A stretch of DNA of 64,000 nt from Platanthera guangdongensis (GCA_039583875.1 CM077165.1:65770757-65834756), one strand, 5' to 3'. Shown: positions 47,196 through 59,178, counted from the stretch's first letter. The notes: generated by a model not told the origin, from the letters alone. Numbers and translations are program-made.

Positions 47196-47640
47196 AGTAC
47201 ACGCCCGTGTACTTTGGGTCACGCCCGTGACCAGGCCGTGACACTTCATTTCCCATGGATTCAGAAGAATTTGAGGAGAAAAGTTTGACACGCCCGTGTC
47301 ATTTGACACGCCCCGTGTCCAAGGCCCGTGTCACGCGCTCGACAAAACCGCGCTCGACGTTTGTCGACCCAACCCGACACGCCACGCGACACCTCCATGA
47401 TATAGGGCATGTCTCGTCCACCTGGCCCGACAAGACGCTACTGATGACTTTTGACGCAACCCGCGCCCAGTTCCACCTCCCCGACATGCCCACCGGCACG
47501 CCCGTGACCAAGGGCATGACATCCTCATGTTAAGCCGCAAGTCAATTCTCCCATCAAATTATCGGATTACATCGCAAATAGTGCTGACACGCCCCCCTCC
47601 CCCCCCCCCCCCGACATGCCCATGTCGGAGGGCGTGTACT
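47196..47640. repeat. CAC-GCCC-GTG hairpin array in LTR G
   Basis: Perfect inverted repeats around a fixed GCCC centre: AGTACAC/GTGTACT at 47196-47213, GGTCAC/GTGACC at 47217-47232, TGACAC/GTGTCA at 47286-47301, CCGACAT/ATGTCGG at 47611-47628. GTCGA-type motifs (gctcgac, gtcgaccc) lie among them. The array ends 14 bp before the TATA box. The 16-mer at 47217 is the exact reverse complement of that at 8847 in element D. Confidence 0.9.
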
Positions 47641-47653
47641 TAGAAAATTTTCC

Positions 47654-47663
47654 CTATAAATAG
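47654..47663 (+). promoter_or_regulatory. TATA box of LTR G
   Basis: CTATAAATAG, a strong plant TATA match immediately downstream of the hairpin array. Confidence 0.7.
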
Positions 47664-48369
47664 CCCATCTTTGTAAGGTCCAAGGGTTCACAATTTGAGC
47701 CAAGTTTCGTGTGTTTTATGGGCTGCCCTTGTGGATTCCTTTTCCATGTAAGGAGAACTTTCTCCTCCTCTCTTTTTATGTTTATATTTGCTTAGTATTA
47801 GCTTTGTAATAGTTCATTTTAATCAATAAAAATATGTTGGCTTTTATCTTCTTAAATGACTTTGGAATTAACTTGTGTGCCCACTTTGTTCTTCATTTTA
47901 TCCTTAGTTTCATCTTTGTTTTTCACTTTATGAAATGTGTGTGTGAGTTTGTAAGAGATGTTTTTAATTCATGTTGTTTTGTTTTGCTAATATGATAAAA
48001 GCTATAGTATTTTTACTTGCAAAAAATGTGGTTAGGATAGCTTCATTTTGATTTTTATCTTATTCATGTTTTAGGTTTTATGTTTTCATTCTTATGAATT
48101 TATAAAAGAGGTTTAAAAGTGATTTTGTTTTTTTTTACTTAGCTTTGTTTTAGGATTGTAAAACTTTTTTGTTCTTTTCACTTTCTTTTCACTTTTTAAT
48201 CACTTTTATGAAATCGTAAGAATGAAAAAGTTGTAATTTTAATTTTTTGAAAGATTTTAGTTTTTGCTTTGTTTTGAAAAACTTTTGTTATTTTAATTTT
48301 GATTAGTTCATTTTATGTGTTTTTGGTAAAATCTAAGTATAAAAAGTAGTTGTTTTAATTTTTAGATAA

Positions 48370-48910
48370 CTTTCATTTTATTTTTAATTTCTGTGTGTGA
48401 GTGTATGAGCTAGGTTTTCATTTTGTTCTTTTAAATTCCATGTTGTGTGTGTGAGTGTATGAGAATAATTTTTAATGCTTTCTTCAATTATGTAGAGTGT
48501 GTGAGTGTAGGAGATAAATTTTCATGCTTCATTTTATCGCTTTCTTTCAATTATGTAGTGTGTGTGTGTAGGAGATAGTTTTATTGCTTTCTTTCAATTT
48601 ATGTAGAGTGTGTGCGTGTGTTTTACTTTTTTGCAGTGTGTGTGCGTTTTTCATTTATGCAAGTGTGTGTGCATTTTTATTTTCAATAGAGTGAGTGTGT
48701 GTGTTTATTTCATATAGAGTGTGTGCGTGTGCGCATTTATTTCTGCCCACTCGTTAAGAGTTAAATGGCGTATTTTTATTTCCCGCCTACTCGTTTGAGT
48801 TGGACATGTACTTGCATTTATTTCCGCCTACTCATTAAGAGTTAGATGGCGTGCCTTTATTTCCCGCATACTCGTTTGAGTAGGACTTGTTATTTCATTT
48901 TTTTAACTTA
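48370..48910. repeat. GT-rich repeats and 84-bp tandem duplication in LTR G
   Basis: Repeated gtgtgtgagtgtatgag and gtgtgtgcgtgtg motifs run to about 48735. Two units of about 84 bp follow, each with ctactcgtttgag and actc(g/a)ttaagagtta, from 48745 to 48910. Likely slippage products. Confidence 0.7.
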
Positions 48911-49175
48911 GTTTCTATTTTAATTATAATTTGAAGCGTGTGTGAGTTCTCGTATTAGCTAACTTTTCTAGTTTTCTAAATGTTTGTTATTTTTTATGCC
49001 CTCTTTTTATAATCCTTCAGCGTTTAGTCTCGAACTCGCGACTCATCAAATTATAAAGCCGTCCTCATACTGATGAGTGGCTAATCGTTATTAGGCTCGA
49101 CATCGAAGAGCAGTGGGACATATAAAATGATTTGAAATAATTAAAGTTCTTTATTTTTACTTTAATTTTAGGACT

Positions 49176-49180
49176 TAAGG
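49176..49180. repeat. Target-site duplication of F, left copy
   Basis: taagg, repeated at 55769-55773. Confidence 0.92.
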
Positions 49181-50250
49181 TGATGTAGGGATGTCGGATC
49201 GGAGATCTCCACGGATCTAACGTTCTATCTCCGCTCTACACGTCGTAGATCTACCACACCTACACAGCACCTATCGCCCACAATAGTTCCTCGTCACAAA
49301 ACGCAGCACAAACAACAAGGGAGGAATGGTCGACTCGAAAACAACGATCGGAAATTTGAGTCGGAATATTCCCCAAGAAAACACAAAGGTTGCCACTCCT
49401 TTTTGAGAGCAAGACCAAGGCTATAGGCCAAGATCCGCTCAGGCAAATAGGATCCACCCGATCCGGAAATAAAAAGCCTTGCAACGGCGTTTTCGTTTCA
49501 AAACTTGCAGAGATTAATTTAAAGATCCGGAGAAAATGATTTGCGAAAATCCACCACAACTAAGGAGAGGAATCACACAAGGAAGAGGAAAGAGATTACC
49601 CAATCGGAAAGCATTTCACACAAGATAACTGTGGGAGAATCACTCTCTCCACGGATCCACCGGTTTCACACCGAATGGGGCTGCTTCCTTCTTCCACGGA
49701 GTCGCACCGATAGAAGCCACGTCGGGGTCGCACCGAACGGGGATGGAGGAGGCAAGGTTTGGCTTCACAGCAAGGGGGGGGCGGCTATAGGATTCTCTCC
49801 ATGGTGGCCGAAATTCCTCAAGGGGGATTTAGGGTTTCTTTTTCCAATACCTTAACTCTTCATAATAGCCTGCTTTAAATAGGAGTTACAAACAAGCCTT
49901 AGCCCTTCATGATGGAGATTTAGTCCCATCCATCTGAATGGCTAATTGCACACCAATATTAAAAATAGTTCAAAATGAAAAAATAACAACACATGCAATG
50001 AATATAAAATTATCACATAAGCATAGGATAATTTTATATTCCAAATATAAAATAGAGTGCACGAAAAGGAAATAAATAAAGCTAATGCGTTGCCGTGGCG
50101 GTAGCACGTCGCGGGCGGAGGTTGTAGCGTAGCCTTCTGTTAGCGTCATCGTGCCGCCTCACATCCTTGAGTCGTATGGCCTTATCAACCGGATCATCAG
50201 CAGCATCGTCAGCATCATCTTTAAATGGTGGAGGAGGGGCCGCGCCATCA
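49181..50250 (-). repeat. 3' LTR of element F (left)
   Basis: In plus orientation it runs TGATGTAGGG ... GCCATCA. Minus-strand reading gives TGATGG ... TACATCA. Positions 50082-50250 are also the last 56 codons of pol. The polypurine tract (minus, gagcgggggaggat) lies at 50251-50264, inside the coding frame. Confidence 0.95.
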
Positions 50251-52105
50251 ATCCTCCCCCGCTCAAATGCACGCATCTCCGTTGCGTGGTCCAAGAGATA
50301 GCGGTGAAGGAGAGCAGCATCCAAACTCTGCAGCTCCGTCTCGAGTACCCAAGAGTCATCCGAAGGGGGGCGATCACGCCAACGAATGAGAAAGCGGTGG
50401 GTGTCGCCATCAGCAGTGGTAACAGGCTCAGCATCAAGTATCATCTCTGGAGTGGAAAACGTCCATGGAAACATGGGGAACATATTAGTAGTAGGCAGGA
50501 AAGAAGGCAACTTACCATCCGATGATATACCTGTGGGGACCGAAAGAGAGAGATCATCCGTACTACCACTCCCCAACCCATGAGAATTTTTAGTGAGAGA
50601 AGAAGACGACAAAGAAATCAACTCTTGTGGTGGTGACACAAACATCGTTAAATCCGAAACATTAAAAATGGGGGAGATACCCCAATCAGCAGGCAAGTCC
50701 AAAACGAAAGCGTTGTCACCTAACTTCTTAATAATCCGAAAAGGGCCGGCGCGATTTGGTGCTAACTTTTTAACGGTGCCGGTTGGCAAGCGTTCGGGAA
50801 CCAAACAGACTAAAACTAGATCGCCAATTTTGAAGTCTGATACTCTCCTATGTAAATTAGCGTGAGCTTGATAATATTCGTATTGCGTAGTCAAGGTGGC
50901 CTGTATACGTGTGTTTAAATCATGGATGCGCTGGGCGAAGGATTGTGCAAACTGACTCGCCTTGTACGTTGGGGGCAACGACACCAAGTCAAGCGGCACA
51001 GGAGCCTTATACCCGTGGACAATCTCATTCGGAGACAGACTCGTAGTCCTATTCTTGGAATTATTGTAGGCTAACTGGGCATGGGGAAGGAGAAGATCCC
51101 AAGTGCTCTTGTGATCAGTCACAAGGCATCGTAACAAATTTCCTAAGCTCTGATTAACCACTTCCGTCTGCCCATAAGTTTGGGTATGATAGGCCGAGGA
51201 AAACAATAATTTCGTTCCCATTAATATCCAAAGAGTCTTCCAAAAATAACTAGTGAATTTTACGTCTCTATCCGATATTATGGTCTTTGGCACTCCACGG
51301 TGACTAATGACTTCTTTAAAATAAAGTTTAGCGACGTGAGATGCATCATTCGTCCTACTGCACGGGATGAAATAAGCCATCTTTGAAAACCTATCCACAA
51401 CTACAAAAATTGAGTCGTGACGGCGTAGGGTAACGGGGAGGCCTAATACAAAATCCATACTAACGTCTACCCAAGGCATGGAGGGAATAGGCAAGGGTGT
51501 ATATAATCCTACGTTAGTTTTACTACCCTTAGACACCTGACATGTGCGGCAGCTACTCACTACCTGTCCCACCATAACCTTAAGTTTTGGCCAATAGAAT
51601 TTGTCCTCGACTAACGTAATGGTCTTATCTCTACCGAAGTGGCAACTCAACCCTCCGCTATGCAACTCCCATATGATATGTAGGAGTAACGATGACTGTG
51701 GAATACATAGTTTCCCGTTCCTAAACAGGTAACCGTCCTTGATGACGTAGGCAGATATTGTCGTGGGGGAGCTATCCTGGGCAGAAAGATAGAAGTCCTG
51801 GAAGTCAGGACACGTGGCGTACTCATCCTTAATCCACTCAAACCCTACAACATGTACTTCCATAGAGGTGGGTAAAAGAGTAAGACGACTAAGGGCGTCC
51901 GCGACTCGGTTATCAGCTCCCTTAAGGTGCTTGAGATTAAACGTGTAACCTTGTAAGAAAGCGACCTACTTAGCGTGACGTGGGCTGATCTTATGCTGGT
52001 CGCTGATGAAACGTAAAGCCTCATGATCGGAGAGGATCACAAACTCCTTGGAGAGGAGATAGTGCCTCCAATGTTGTAGACATCGGACTACAGCATAAAG
52101 TAGAC
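50082..52105 (-). pseudogene. pol of element F, second part: RNase H end, IN, chromodomain-like
   Basis: The C-terminal RNase H piece (52105-51870) ends in the VADALSR motif and has one TAG near 51968. Integrase is open from 51863: zinc-finger His/Cys at about 51690-51535, core Asp residues near 51455 and 51290, and the E-containing QTEVVNQSLGNLL segment near 51150. A chromodomain-like stretch with W-R-D and W-V-L-E lies at about 50430-50300. An acidic D/A-rich segment and an Arg-rich tail sit inside the 3' LTR. Confidence 0.85.
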
Positions 52106-54427
52106 GACAACGAACTTTCCCATGAATGGCTGAAAGATATGTGTCATCATCCGGGAGAAGGTACTAGGGGCATAGGACAACCCAAAGGGCATCACAAGCC
52201 ATTCGTACAGACCATCCTTCGACTTAAATGTCGTCTTCCACTCATCGCCCTCTCGTATCCTAATCTGGTGATAGCCACTCCGAAGATATAATTTGGAGAA
52301 TACGGTGTCTCCAGACAAGACATCCAACAAATCATCTAGGCGGGGAATGGGGAATCTATACTTGATGGTGATTTTGTTGATAGCCCGGCTATCAACGCAC
52401 ATCCTCCATATACCATCCTTCTTGGGGGCAAGTAGGGCTGGTACAGCACATGGACTCATACTAGTCCTAATAAAACCTTTCGCTAACAAGCCCTCTATCT
52501 GAGACTGCAACTCCAGGTGAGCTGCGGGGTGGAGTCGGTAATGGGGCTGATTTGGCAAGGAAGACCCCGGGATGAGATCTATTGCATGCTGGATATTCCT
52601 AAGCGGGGGTAACGTGGGCGGCAACTCATCCGGGTACACGTCCCTATACTCCTCCAACATTACCCGTAACTCACTAGGAAACTCATCCAAAATACTAGAA
52701 TCGGGCTTCGCACTTAAGAGGACTAGCGCATACATGATTCCATCAAAGAACGGATCCCTCTCAAACTCTTTCCTACCAACTAGATTCAACGTTTTCCGTT
52801 CTACCGGAATAGTGGTGTCCTTAGCCAAGACTACGGGCTCCTTTGGGACGGTCGGCCCCAAGGTGATGGTTTTGCCATTGAATTTGAATTCATAAGTATT
52901 GGCTCTACCAAAATGTGTAACATCACGGTCGTATAGCCAAGGGAGGCCTAACAACACATGACAAGCGTCCATCGGAAGGACATCACACCACACCTCATCA
53001 ATGTAGGATTTGAATGAGAGCGGGACCAGGCATCGTTTGGTAACGGGTACAGAGTGCTTGTTGATCCAAGCGACCTGATATGGAGTCGGGTGCGGTTCCG
53101 TGACCAAGGACATACGTGCAACGGTGTTCTCAGATACAACATTCACGCAACTACCACTATCAATAATCAGCTTGCAAAGCTTCTCGCCACTCTTAAAAAT
53201 CAGAGAAAATAAGCTCGTCCTCTTCAAATCATCTAATGGACGCGGAGTGGTCAAGATACAACGCATCACCATAAGGGGGTGATCGTCCTCTAAGTCACTA
53301 GGGACTCCTTCGGGGTCACTCTCCTCTGCGGCCTCGTATACGTAATCGTCAGGGTCGGTAGTTGGCTCTAATAAGGCTAGTGTTTTTGTCTTTGTTGTGC
53401 ATTCGTAGGCATAGTGGCCTTGAATGCCGCAAGAGTAATAAGTGGTGTTAGCTTGGCTAACCTTCCCGATAGGGATACGCTCACTCGCAGGGTTCTTGGA
53501 GTTCCTAGCGGTGATCATGATTGACTTCGACTCGGTAGATTTGAACTTTCCCTTATCAGGATATGTGGAAGAAGATGCCCCAGGGGTGGACTTATTCTTC
53601 GTACTAGAATAACGGGAGTGAGCCTTAGATGCTAGGTGCTTTTCAATGTCCAAGGCGGCATTGAAAGTTGTATTAAAGTCCGTATGACCGTAACGCAAGA
53701 GTTTCCGCTGAATGTCGGGGTGAAGTCCCTTTCGAAATCTAGATAAAGTGACTTCGGGGAGCTCTCGAAGGTCACATCGTACCATACGGTCCTTAAGTTC
53801 TCCCATATATTCAACAACAGACATTGAGCCTTGCCGAAGGGTGGCAAGCTCATCGAACATCTGAGTCTGATGGTACGCGGGAACATACTGATCGGTCAGC
53901 AGGTTCTTCATCACAGCCCATCCAATGAGTGGGACCCCATGCCCAACTCCTAACCTACGTTCTTCATTCAGCCAATAAGTTTTGGCAAGTCCCGTTAATT
54001 TCATCCGGGCAACCTGAACCTTTTGGGGGTCCGTGAGGTTGTGTCATTCGAAATAACACTCCATGTCTATATCCCAATGGAGGAAGATATGGGGATCTCC
54101 CATGCCATCATAGGTGGGGGCATTTATCTTGATGGCCCTCGTGATATCAAAGCCTCGCTCGGGGCGGGGTTCTCGAGGGGGCACATGGGGAGAGTTTCCC
54201 TCAGAATCCGAGTCAAAGTTCGGTTGGTGCCGGTTGGGCTGCCCAGCATTAACGGGAGGTGGGGGTGGCCTTTCCTGATTTTGTAGGATCTGGGCTAAGA
54301 CGTTCCTAAGCTCAGCCATTTCGGCACGAAGACCCGCTATAGCCTCGGTGTTGGGATCACCATGCTCATTCGCAGCCATCCTAGGCGTAGACGGTGTTGC
54401 GTACTCTGTTCCTAGCCTAGTGCGCAT
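52088..54427 (-). pseudogene. gag-PR-RT of element F (stop, deletion)
   Basis: Read from 54427 leftwards. The gag N-terminus runs to a TGA near 54042, which splits an otherwise single frame, and gag continues to about 53400. The CCHC knuckle near 53400-53440 has Tyr in place of the first Cys. Protease DSG lies near 53155. RT begins near 52620 and breaks off at about 52092, just before the catalytic aspartates; what follows belongs to the end of RNase H. An internal deletion therefore removed the RT active site and the front of RNase H. Confidence 0.87.
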
Positions 54428-54682
54428 TCAGGTTTGGGAGGCTCCGGGCAAGATGAATTTTCCTAGGGCTGTAGCTATATTGAAAGTAAGATATTTTTAT
54501 ATATTCCCAATGTGAATAACATGTAGATCGTTAAAAATTTTTTTTTTCAAATTTTGCTGAAAAATAAAGATTTCAGCCCGCTATTGGCAGACCACAGAAA
54601 ATAATTTTTTTGATTTTTTAACGATCCGATCTCCAACAAGGAACGCAGAGAGGATGTTTGCAATGTGAAAGTTGCAACGACC

Positions 54683-54695
54683 GCCTCTGATACCA
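54683..54695 (-). promoter_or_regulatory. Primer-binding site of F
   Basis: On the minus strand tggtatcagaggc, 3 nt after the 5' LTR; iMet-type. Confidence 0.88.
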
Positions 54696-54698
54696 AAT

Positions 54699-55768
54699 TG
54701 ATGTAGGGATGTCGGATCGGAGATCTCCACGGATCTAACGCTCTATCTCCGCTCTACACGTCGTAGATCTACCGCACCTACACAGCACCTATCGCCCACA
54801 ATAGTTCATCGTCACAAAACGCTGCACAAACAACAAGGGAGGAATGGTCGACTCGAAAACAACGATCAGAAATTTGAGTCGGAATATTCCCCAAGAAAAC
54901 ACAAAGGTTGCCACTCCTTTTTGAGAGCAAGACCAAGGCTATAGGCCAAGATCCGCTCAGGCAAATAGGATCCACCCGATCCGGAAATAAAAAGCCTTGC
55001 AACGGCGTTTTCATTTCAACACTTGCAGCGATTAATTTAAAGATCCGAAGAAAACGATTTGCGAAAATCCACCACAACTAAGGAGAAGAATCACACAAGG
55101 AAGAGGAAAGAGATTACCCAACCGGAAAGCGTTTCATACAAGATAACTGTGGGAGAATCGCTCTCTCCACGGATCCACCGGTTTCACACCGAATGGGGCT
55201 GCTTCCTTCTTCCACGGAGTCGCACCGATAGAAGCCACGCCGGAGTCGCACCGAACGGGGATGGAGGAGGCAAGGTTTGGCTTCACACCAGGGGGGGTGC
55301 GGCTATAGGATTCTCTCCATGTTGGCCGAAATTCCTCAACGGGGGTTTAGGGTTTCTTTTTCCAATACCTTAACTCTTCATAATAGCCTCCTTTAAATAG
55401 GAGTTACAAACAAGTCTTAGCCCTTCATGATGGAGATTTAATCTCATCCATCCGAATGGCTAATTGCACACCAATACTAAAAATAGTTCAAAATGAAAAA
55501 ATAACAACACATGCAATGAATATAAAATTATCACATAAGCATAGAATAATTTTATATTCCAAATATAAAATAGAGTGCACGAAAAGGAAATAAATAAAGC
55601 TAATGCGTTGCCGTGGTGGTAGCACGTCGCGGGCGGAGGTTGTAGCGTAGCCTTCCGTTAGCGTCATCGTGCCGCCTCATGTCCTTGAGTCGTATGGCCT
55701 TATCAAATGGATCATCAGCAGCATCGTCAGCATCGTCTTCAAATGGTGGAGGAGGGGTCGCGCCATCA
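54699..55768 (-). repeat. 5' LTR of element F (right)
   Basis: Same length as the left LTR. It contains the duplicated pol tail (55600-55768) without a promoter-proximal gene, so that frame is a passenger. A minus-strand TATA-like CTATTTAAAG lies at 55391-55400. Confidence 0.95.
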
Positions 55769-55773
55769 TAAGG
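55769..55773. repeat. Target-site duplication of F, right copy
   Basis: taagg, matching 49176-49180. Confidence 0.92.
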
Positions 55774-56463
55774 TTTACCCCGGGTTAACGACACGTAGAA
55801 CCACATATCGATGTGTGGGCTCTATTTTCGTTATCCATATGCTAGCTAGCCGAGAGGCCGTTTGTATGGACAGATCACCCCTGGGTAAATAGAGTTATGT
55901 GCATACCCTCAAGAGAGTACAAGGGTAATTCTATCGGATTGGGTTCCCCACCCAATAGCGGGGTTCTTAGCATAAACCGGGCGTTAAGAGGAATCCTTCG
56001 TCGGACTAATGTTCGATCGAATAGTCTTAGCGTTCAGGTGAGTAATATTCCTAGAGATAAGTGCACTCATATTTATGGAACCTCCACGACCAAGTTGCCT
56101 TTTATTAATTTGAAAACTAAGTTCAATAATTATTAAAAGTTATTTAAGTCTTAATTTGATTCGGTGCCGAGCGTTAACACTTCATCAAATTTTCTAAATC
56201 ATTTTCGCTTTTCTTTTATTATATCCGCCTTAGTTAATTAAAATCCCTAATGAATTTTCAGTAAAATAATAGTTACTCCTGGAGCAGTAGGGATAATCTA
56301 CCCGACCCAGAGAATAATATGACCTCAGTATTCCCCCGAATATCGAGTACTACATGCAAGAGGTGCACTTGACTCCTTTCGTTAAAACTCGCTTTTTAGC
56401 AAGACTGCAGCGTTCGACTCATCGAAACAAAAACCTAAATTAGAGTCTGTTCGGTAGCCATCA
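55774..56463 (+). repeat. 5' LTR of element G, second part
   Basis: Continues from 49180 after removal of F. It ends ...GGTAGCCATCA before the primer site. The end is inferred from the CA terminus and the primer site, as the 3' LTR is truncated. Confidence 0.75.
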
Positions 56464-56469
56464 AGTTTT

Positions 56470-56487
56470 TGGCGTCGTTGACGGGGA
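56470..56487 (+). promoter_or_regulatory. Primer-binding site of G
   Basis: tggcgtcgttgacgggga, close to the Asp-tRNA-type site of Athila/Tat elements, with two G/C-to-T/A changes. Confidence 0.8.
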
Positions 56488-56772
56488 ATCTCTTGAGTTA
56501 TTATTTTGAATTCCGGAGTCTATTACTTTTACTTATTTTCTATAAACAAAAAAAACTAAAAAATTTTAAATCTAAAAACACTATTTTAAAAAATAAAAAA
56601 AAATTATTTAGTTTTAATTGTTTTTGGGTGTACGACCCGTTGACAACCCTTGGAGTCTGAAGATTTTGACTTCGAACCTGAGATCGAACGCTCTCTTGCG
56701 CGTATTCGATCTCAACTCTGAATTCTTTCTTTAGACCCCGAAGAATCTATCGGAGAACCCTCTGTCGTAGTT
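56488..56772 (+). other. 5' leader of G
   Basis: Short AT-rich leader between the primer site and the gag ATG; no further feature seen. Confidence 0.6.
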
Positions 56773-58020
56773 ATGGCCGCCCCTAACCCTGCCCCGGTGA
56801 CCGAGCGTACTATATCTTGTTACGTCTGGCCTAACCTGGATGATACTGGGTCTAGTATTGTTCTCCCTACGGTGGCGAATAATAATTTCGAAATAAAATC
56901 AATTGTCATTCAAATGGTCCAAAACGTCATGCAGTTTGATGGACTGCCGGATGAGGACACGAATGTCCACTTGTCTAATATTTTGGAAATATGCGACACC
57001 TTTAAGATTAACGGCGTCATTGATGACACCATTCGCTTGCTCCTATTTCCTTTTTCCCTTAAGTCCAAAGCAAAGGCGTGGTTGAATTCCCTCCTACGAG
57101 GATGTATCACCACCTGTGCTGAGTTGACGGAGCGGTTCCTGATAAAGTATTTTCCGCCCGCAAAAACTGCAAAGTTGTGGGCGGACAATTCTTCATTTGT
57201 GCAAAACAATCCTGAGTCTCTTTATGAGACTTGGGAATGGTTTAAGGAGTCCCTCCGCCGGTGCCCGCACCACGCGCTGCCAACGTGGTTGCCGGGACAA
57301 ATTTTTTAGGATGGCCATAATTTTTAGATGCGTCAGATGATTGACGCGGCTGCCGGGGGCACCCTTAACAATAAGACCCCCGAGGCCGCCAAGGCTTTAT
57401 TCGAAGTAATGGCTATGAACGCCTACCAATGGAACGTCCCGCGGGGATGCCCAAAGTCGGTGGCCAACCTTTTTGAAGTGGATGCCACTTCTCTCTGAAC
57501 CCTTCAAGTTGAAGGGTTAACAAAGCAGGTGGCGGAGATGTCTGCTGCCTCCTCCATTCTGCCTTGTTTTATTCCCCCTAACATCTGCATGGCTGAAGAG
57601 TTCGTGGATTTCATAGGAAATTAGGTTCTTCCTTCCTTCAACCCCAACAACAACCCTTATAGTAATAACTATAATCGGGGTTGGAGGAATCCCCCAATTT
57701 TTCTTGTAGCAACCCGAACAATGCGCAACGTCCCTCTAATTCTTTTGCACCCGGATTTTTGCTGCCTCCCCCTCTTCTAAAACCCTCCCCGATGGTGGAA
57801 ATTTTTTTTAAATAAATAACGTCCAACGAATCAAATATCTGAACATCACCGGATCGCTAAAAACCCTTGAACAACAGGTTGGACAGCTGACGAGAATGAT
57901 GTACAAGCGCGCACTCGGGGCACTGCCGGGAAACAAAGAGCCTAATCCGTGGGAGAGCGCCAACGCTATAACCCTCTGTAGCGGTAAGGAGGTGGTCGAT
58001 CCATAACGAACCGATCCTCA
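56773..58020 (+). pseudogene. gag of element G (decayed)
   Basis: The ATG at 56773 opens an Athila-type Gag: the conserved gag segment with the LFPFSLKSKAKAWLN and YETWEWFKESLRRCPHH motifs spans 56930-57270. The frame ends at TAG 57307, where related proteins continue. Further stops follow near 57325, 57496 and 57622, with frame changes beyond 57700, while similarity goes on to about 58000. It is not functional. Confidence 0.85.
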
Positions 58021-58224
58021 GGTACATATTTCACCTCCGACCACTCTTCCCCTTCTTCGATTACGCTGCCTTTACCAATTTTAAACGAAAAAATTATTTT
58101 AAACAAGGCCCTGCCATGTCTGCATAGGTTAGATGATGAGCATAAGGACGCACAATATAAAAAAATTATCTTATTACTAAAACAAATTCATATTAATGTT
58201 TCCTTCTGCGACGCGATCTCGTAG
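58021..58224 (+). other. Decayed linker between gag and protease of G
   Basis: Coding-like but interrupted; no domain recognised. Confidence 0.5.
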
Positions 58225-59178
58225 ATGCTTAAGTATGCGAAATATTTGAAAGAACTTCTTTCCAATAAACAAAAATTGGAAAATATTTTGCATATCTCTC
58301 TCAACGCAGACTGCTCGGCGGCCGTTACCAATAAATTGCCCCCAAAACAAAATGACCTGGGACGTTTTTCCATCCCGTGCCTTTTTGGCTATATATTAGT
58401 AAAATACGCTCTTGCAGATTTAGGCGCGAGCATTAATTTGATGCCGTTCTCGCTCTTTAAAAAATTATGTTTGGGCACTCCGGCCCCTACTAATATGCGC
58501 ATCCAGTTAGAGGATCGCTCGGTTAAGTTCCCCATTGGGGTAGTGAAGGACGTCCTTGTCCGAGTTGAAAAGTTTATCTTTACGGTAGTCTTCGTCATCT
58601 TAGACATCGAGGAGCACGCCGAGGTACCAATAATACTCGCTCGCCCTTTTCTCTCCACCTCCCGCGCACTAATAGATGTGATTAGCGGTCATCTCCTCCT
58701 TCTGGTAGGAGATGATGAAGTTACTCTGTCTATTAATCACTCGATGGAAGACTCTTCATCGAGCGACGATTTCTGCTACTCTTTAGATTCCTTTTTTGGA
58801 GATCGTTCTTCTCCCATTTTCGATTTCGTATTTTTAAACGATGATATTTATGCGCTCAAAAATTTTAAATGCGATGAGGATACCTCTATAGACTTGCCTT
58901 TCAAACCAATTGGTAAGAAAGACATAGAAATTAAAAACTCCATAGAAGAACCGCCCATCCTAGACCTCAAACCCGTACCCGAATCACTCAAACACACTTT
59001 TTTGGCAAAAGGCGATACGCTTCCCGTTATTATTTCTTCGGACTTGAGTGATTCAGAGACTTCTGATTTATTGGAAGTTTTGCTTAAACATCGCCACACA
59101 ATTGCGGGGCAAATTTCTGATCTTAAGGGGATTAACCCCTCTTTTTGCACTCACAGGATTTTTGTCAACGATAATTGA
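58225..59178 (+). pseudogene. Protease region of G
   Basis: 317 open codons. The aspartic protease motif D-L-G-A-S has its Asp at 58417-58419, followed by the PIILARPFL segment near 58630. The frame ends in a TGA at 59176; RT follows in the same frame, so a single nonsense codon splits PR from RT. Confidence 0.83.

Larger units (their letters stand above)
47025..49180 (+). repeat. 5' LTR of element G, first part
   Basis: The first 70 bp match 63671-63740, which defines the left edge. It contains the GCCC-loop hairpin array (47196-47640), a TATA box CTATAAATAG (47654-47663), GT-rich minisatellite-like runs (48370-48735) and a tandem duplication of about 84 bp (48745-48910). It continues at 55774. 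Total LTR length without F is about 2.85 kb. Confidence 0.85.
49181..55768 (-). mobile_element. Element F: CRM-like Ty3/gypsy chromovirus on the minus strand
   Basis: LTRs of 1,070 bp each, perfect target duplication taagg, minus-strand order 5' LTR (right), iMet primer site, gag-PR-RT, RNase H end, integrase with a chromodomain-like C-terminus, 3' LTR (left). The pol frame runs about 56 codons into the 3' LTR, an arrangement described for CRM centromeric retrotransposons. Together with the integrase type this makes CRM likely but not certain. It is defective: nonsense codons and an internal deletion over the RT active site. Confidence 0.9.

Noticed and set aside
47592..47612. C-rich run near 47600 as i-motif or G-quadruplex control element
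   Set aside because: A single homopolymer-like run next to the hairpin array; length is uncertain in sequencing and nothing else supports a role.
55600..55806. Small minus-strand gene at the right edge of F
   Set aside because: It is the pol tail copied into the 5' LTR, a passenger of the LTR duplication.
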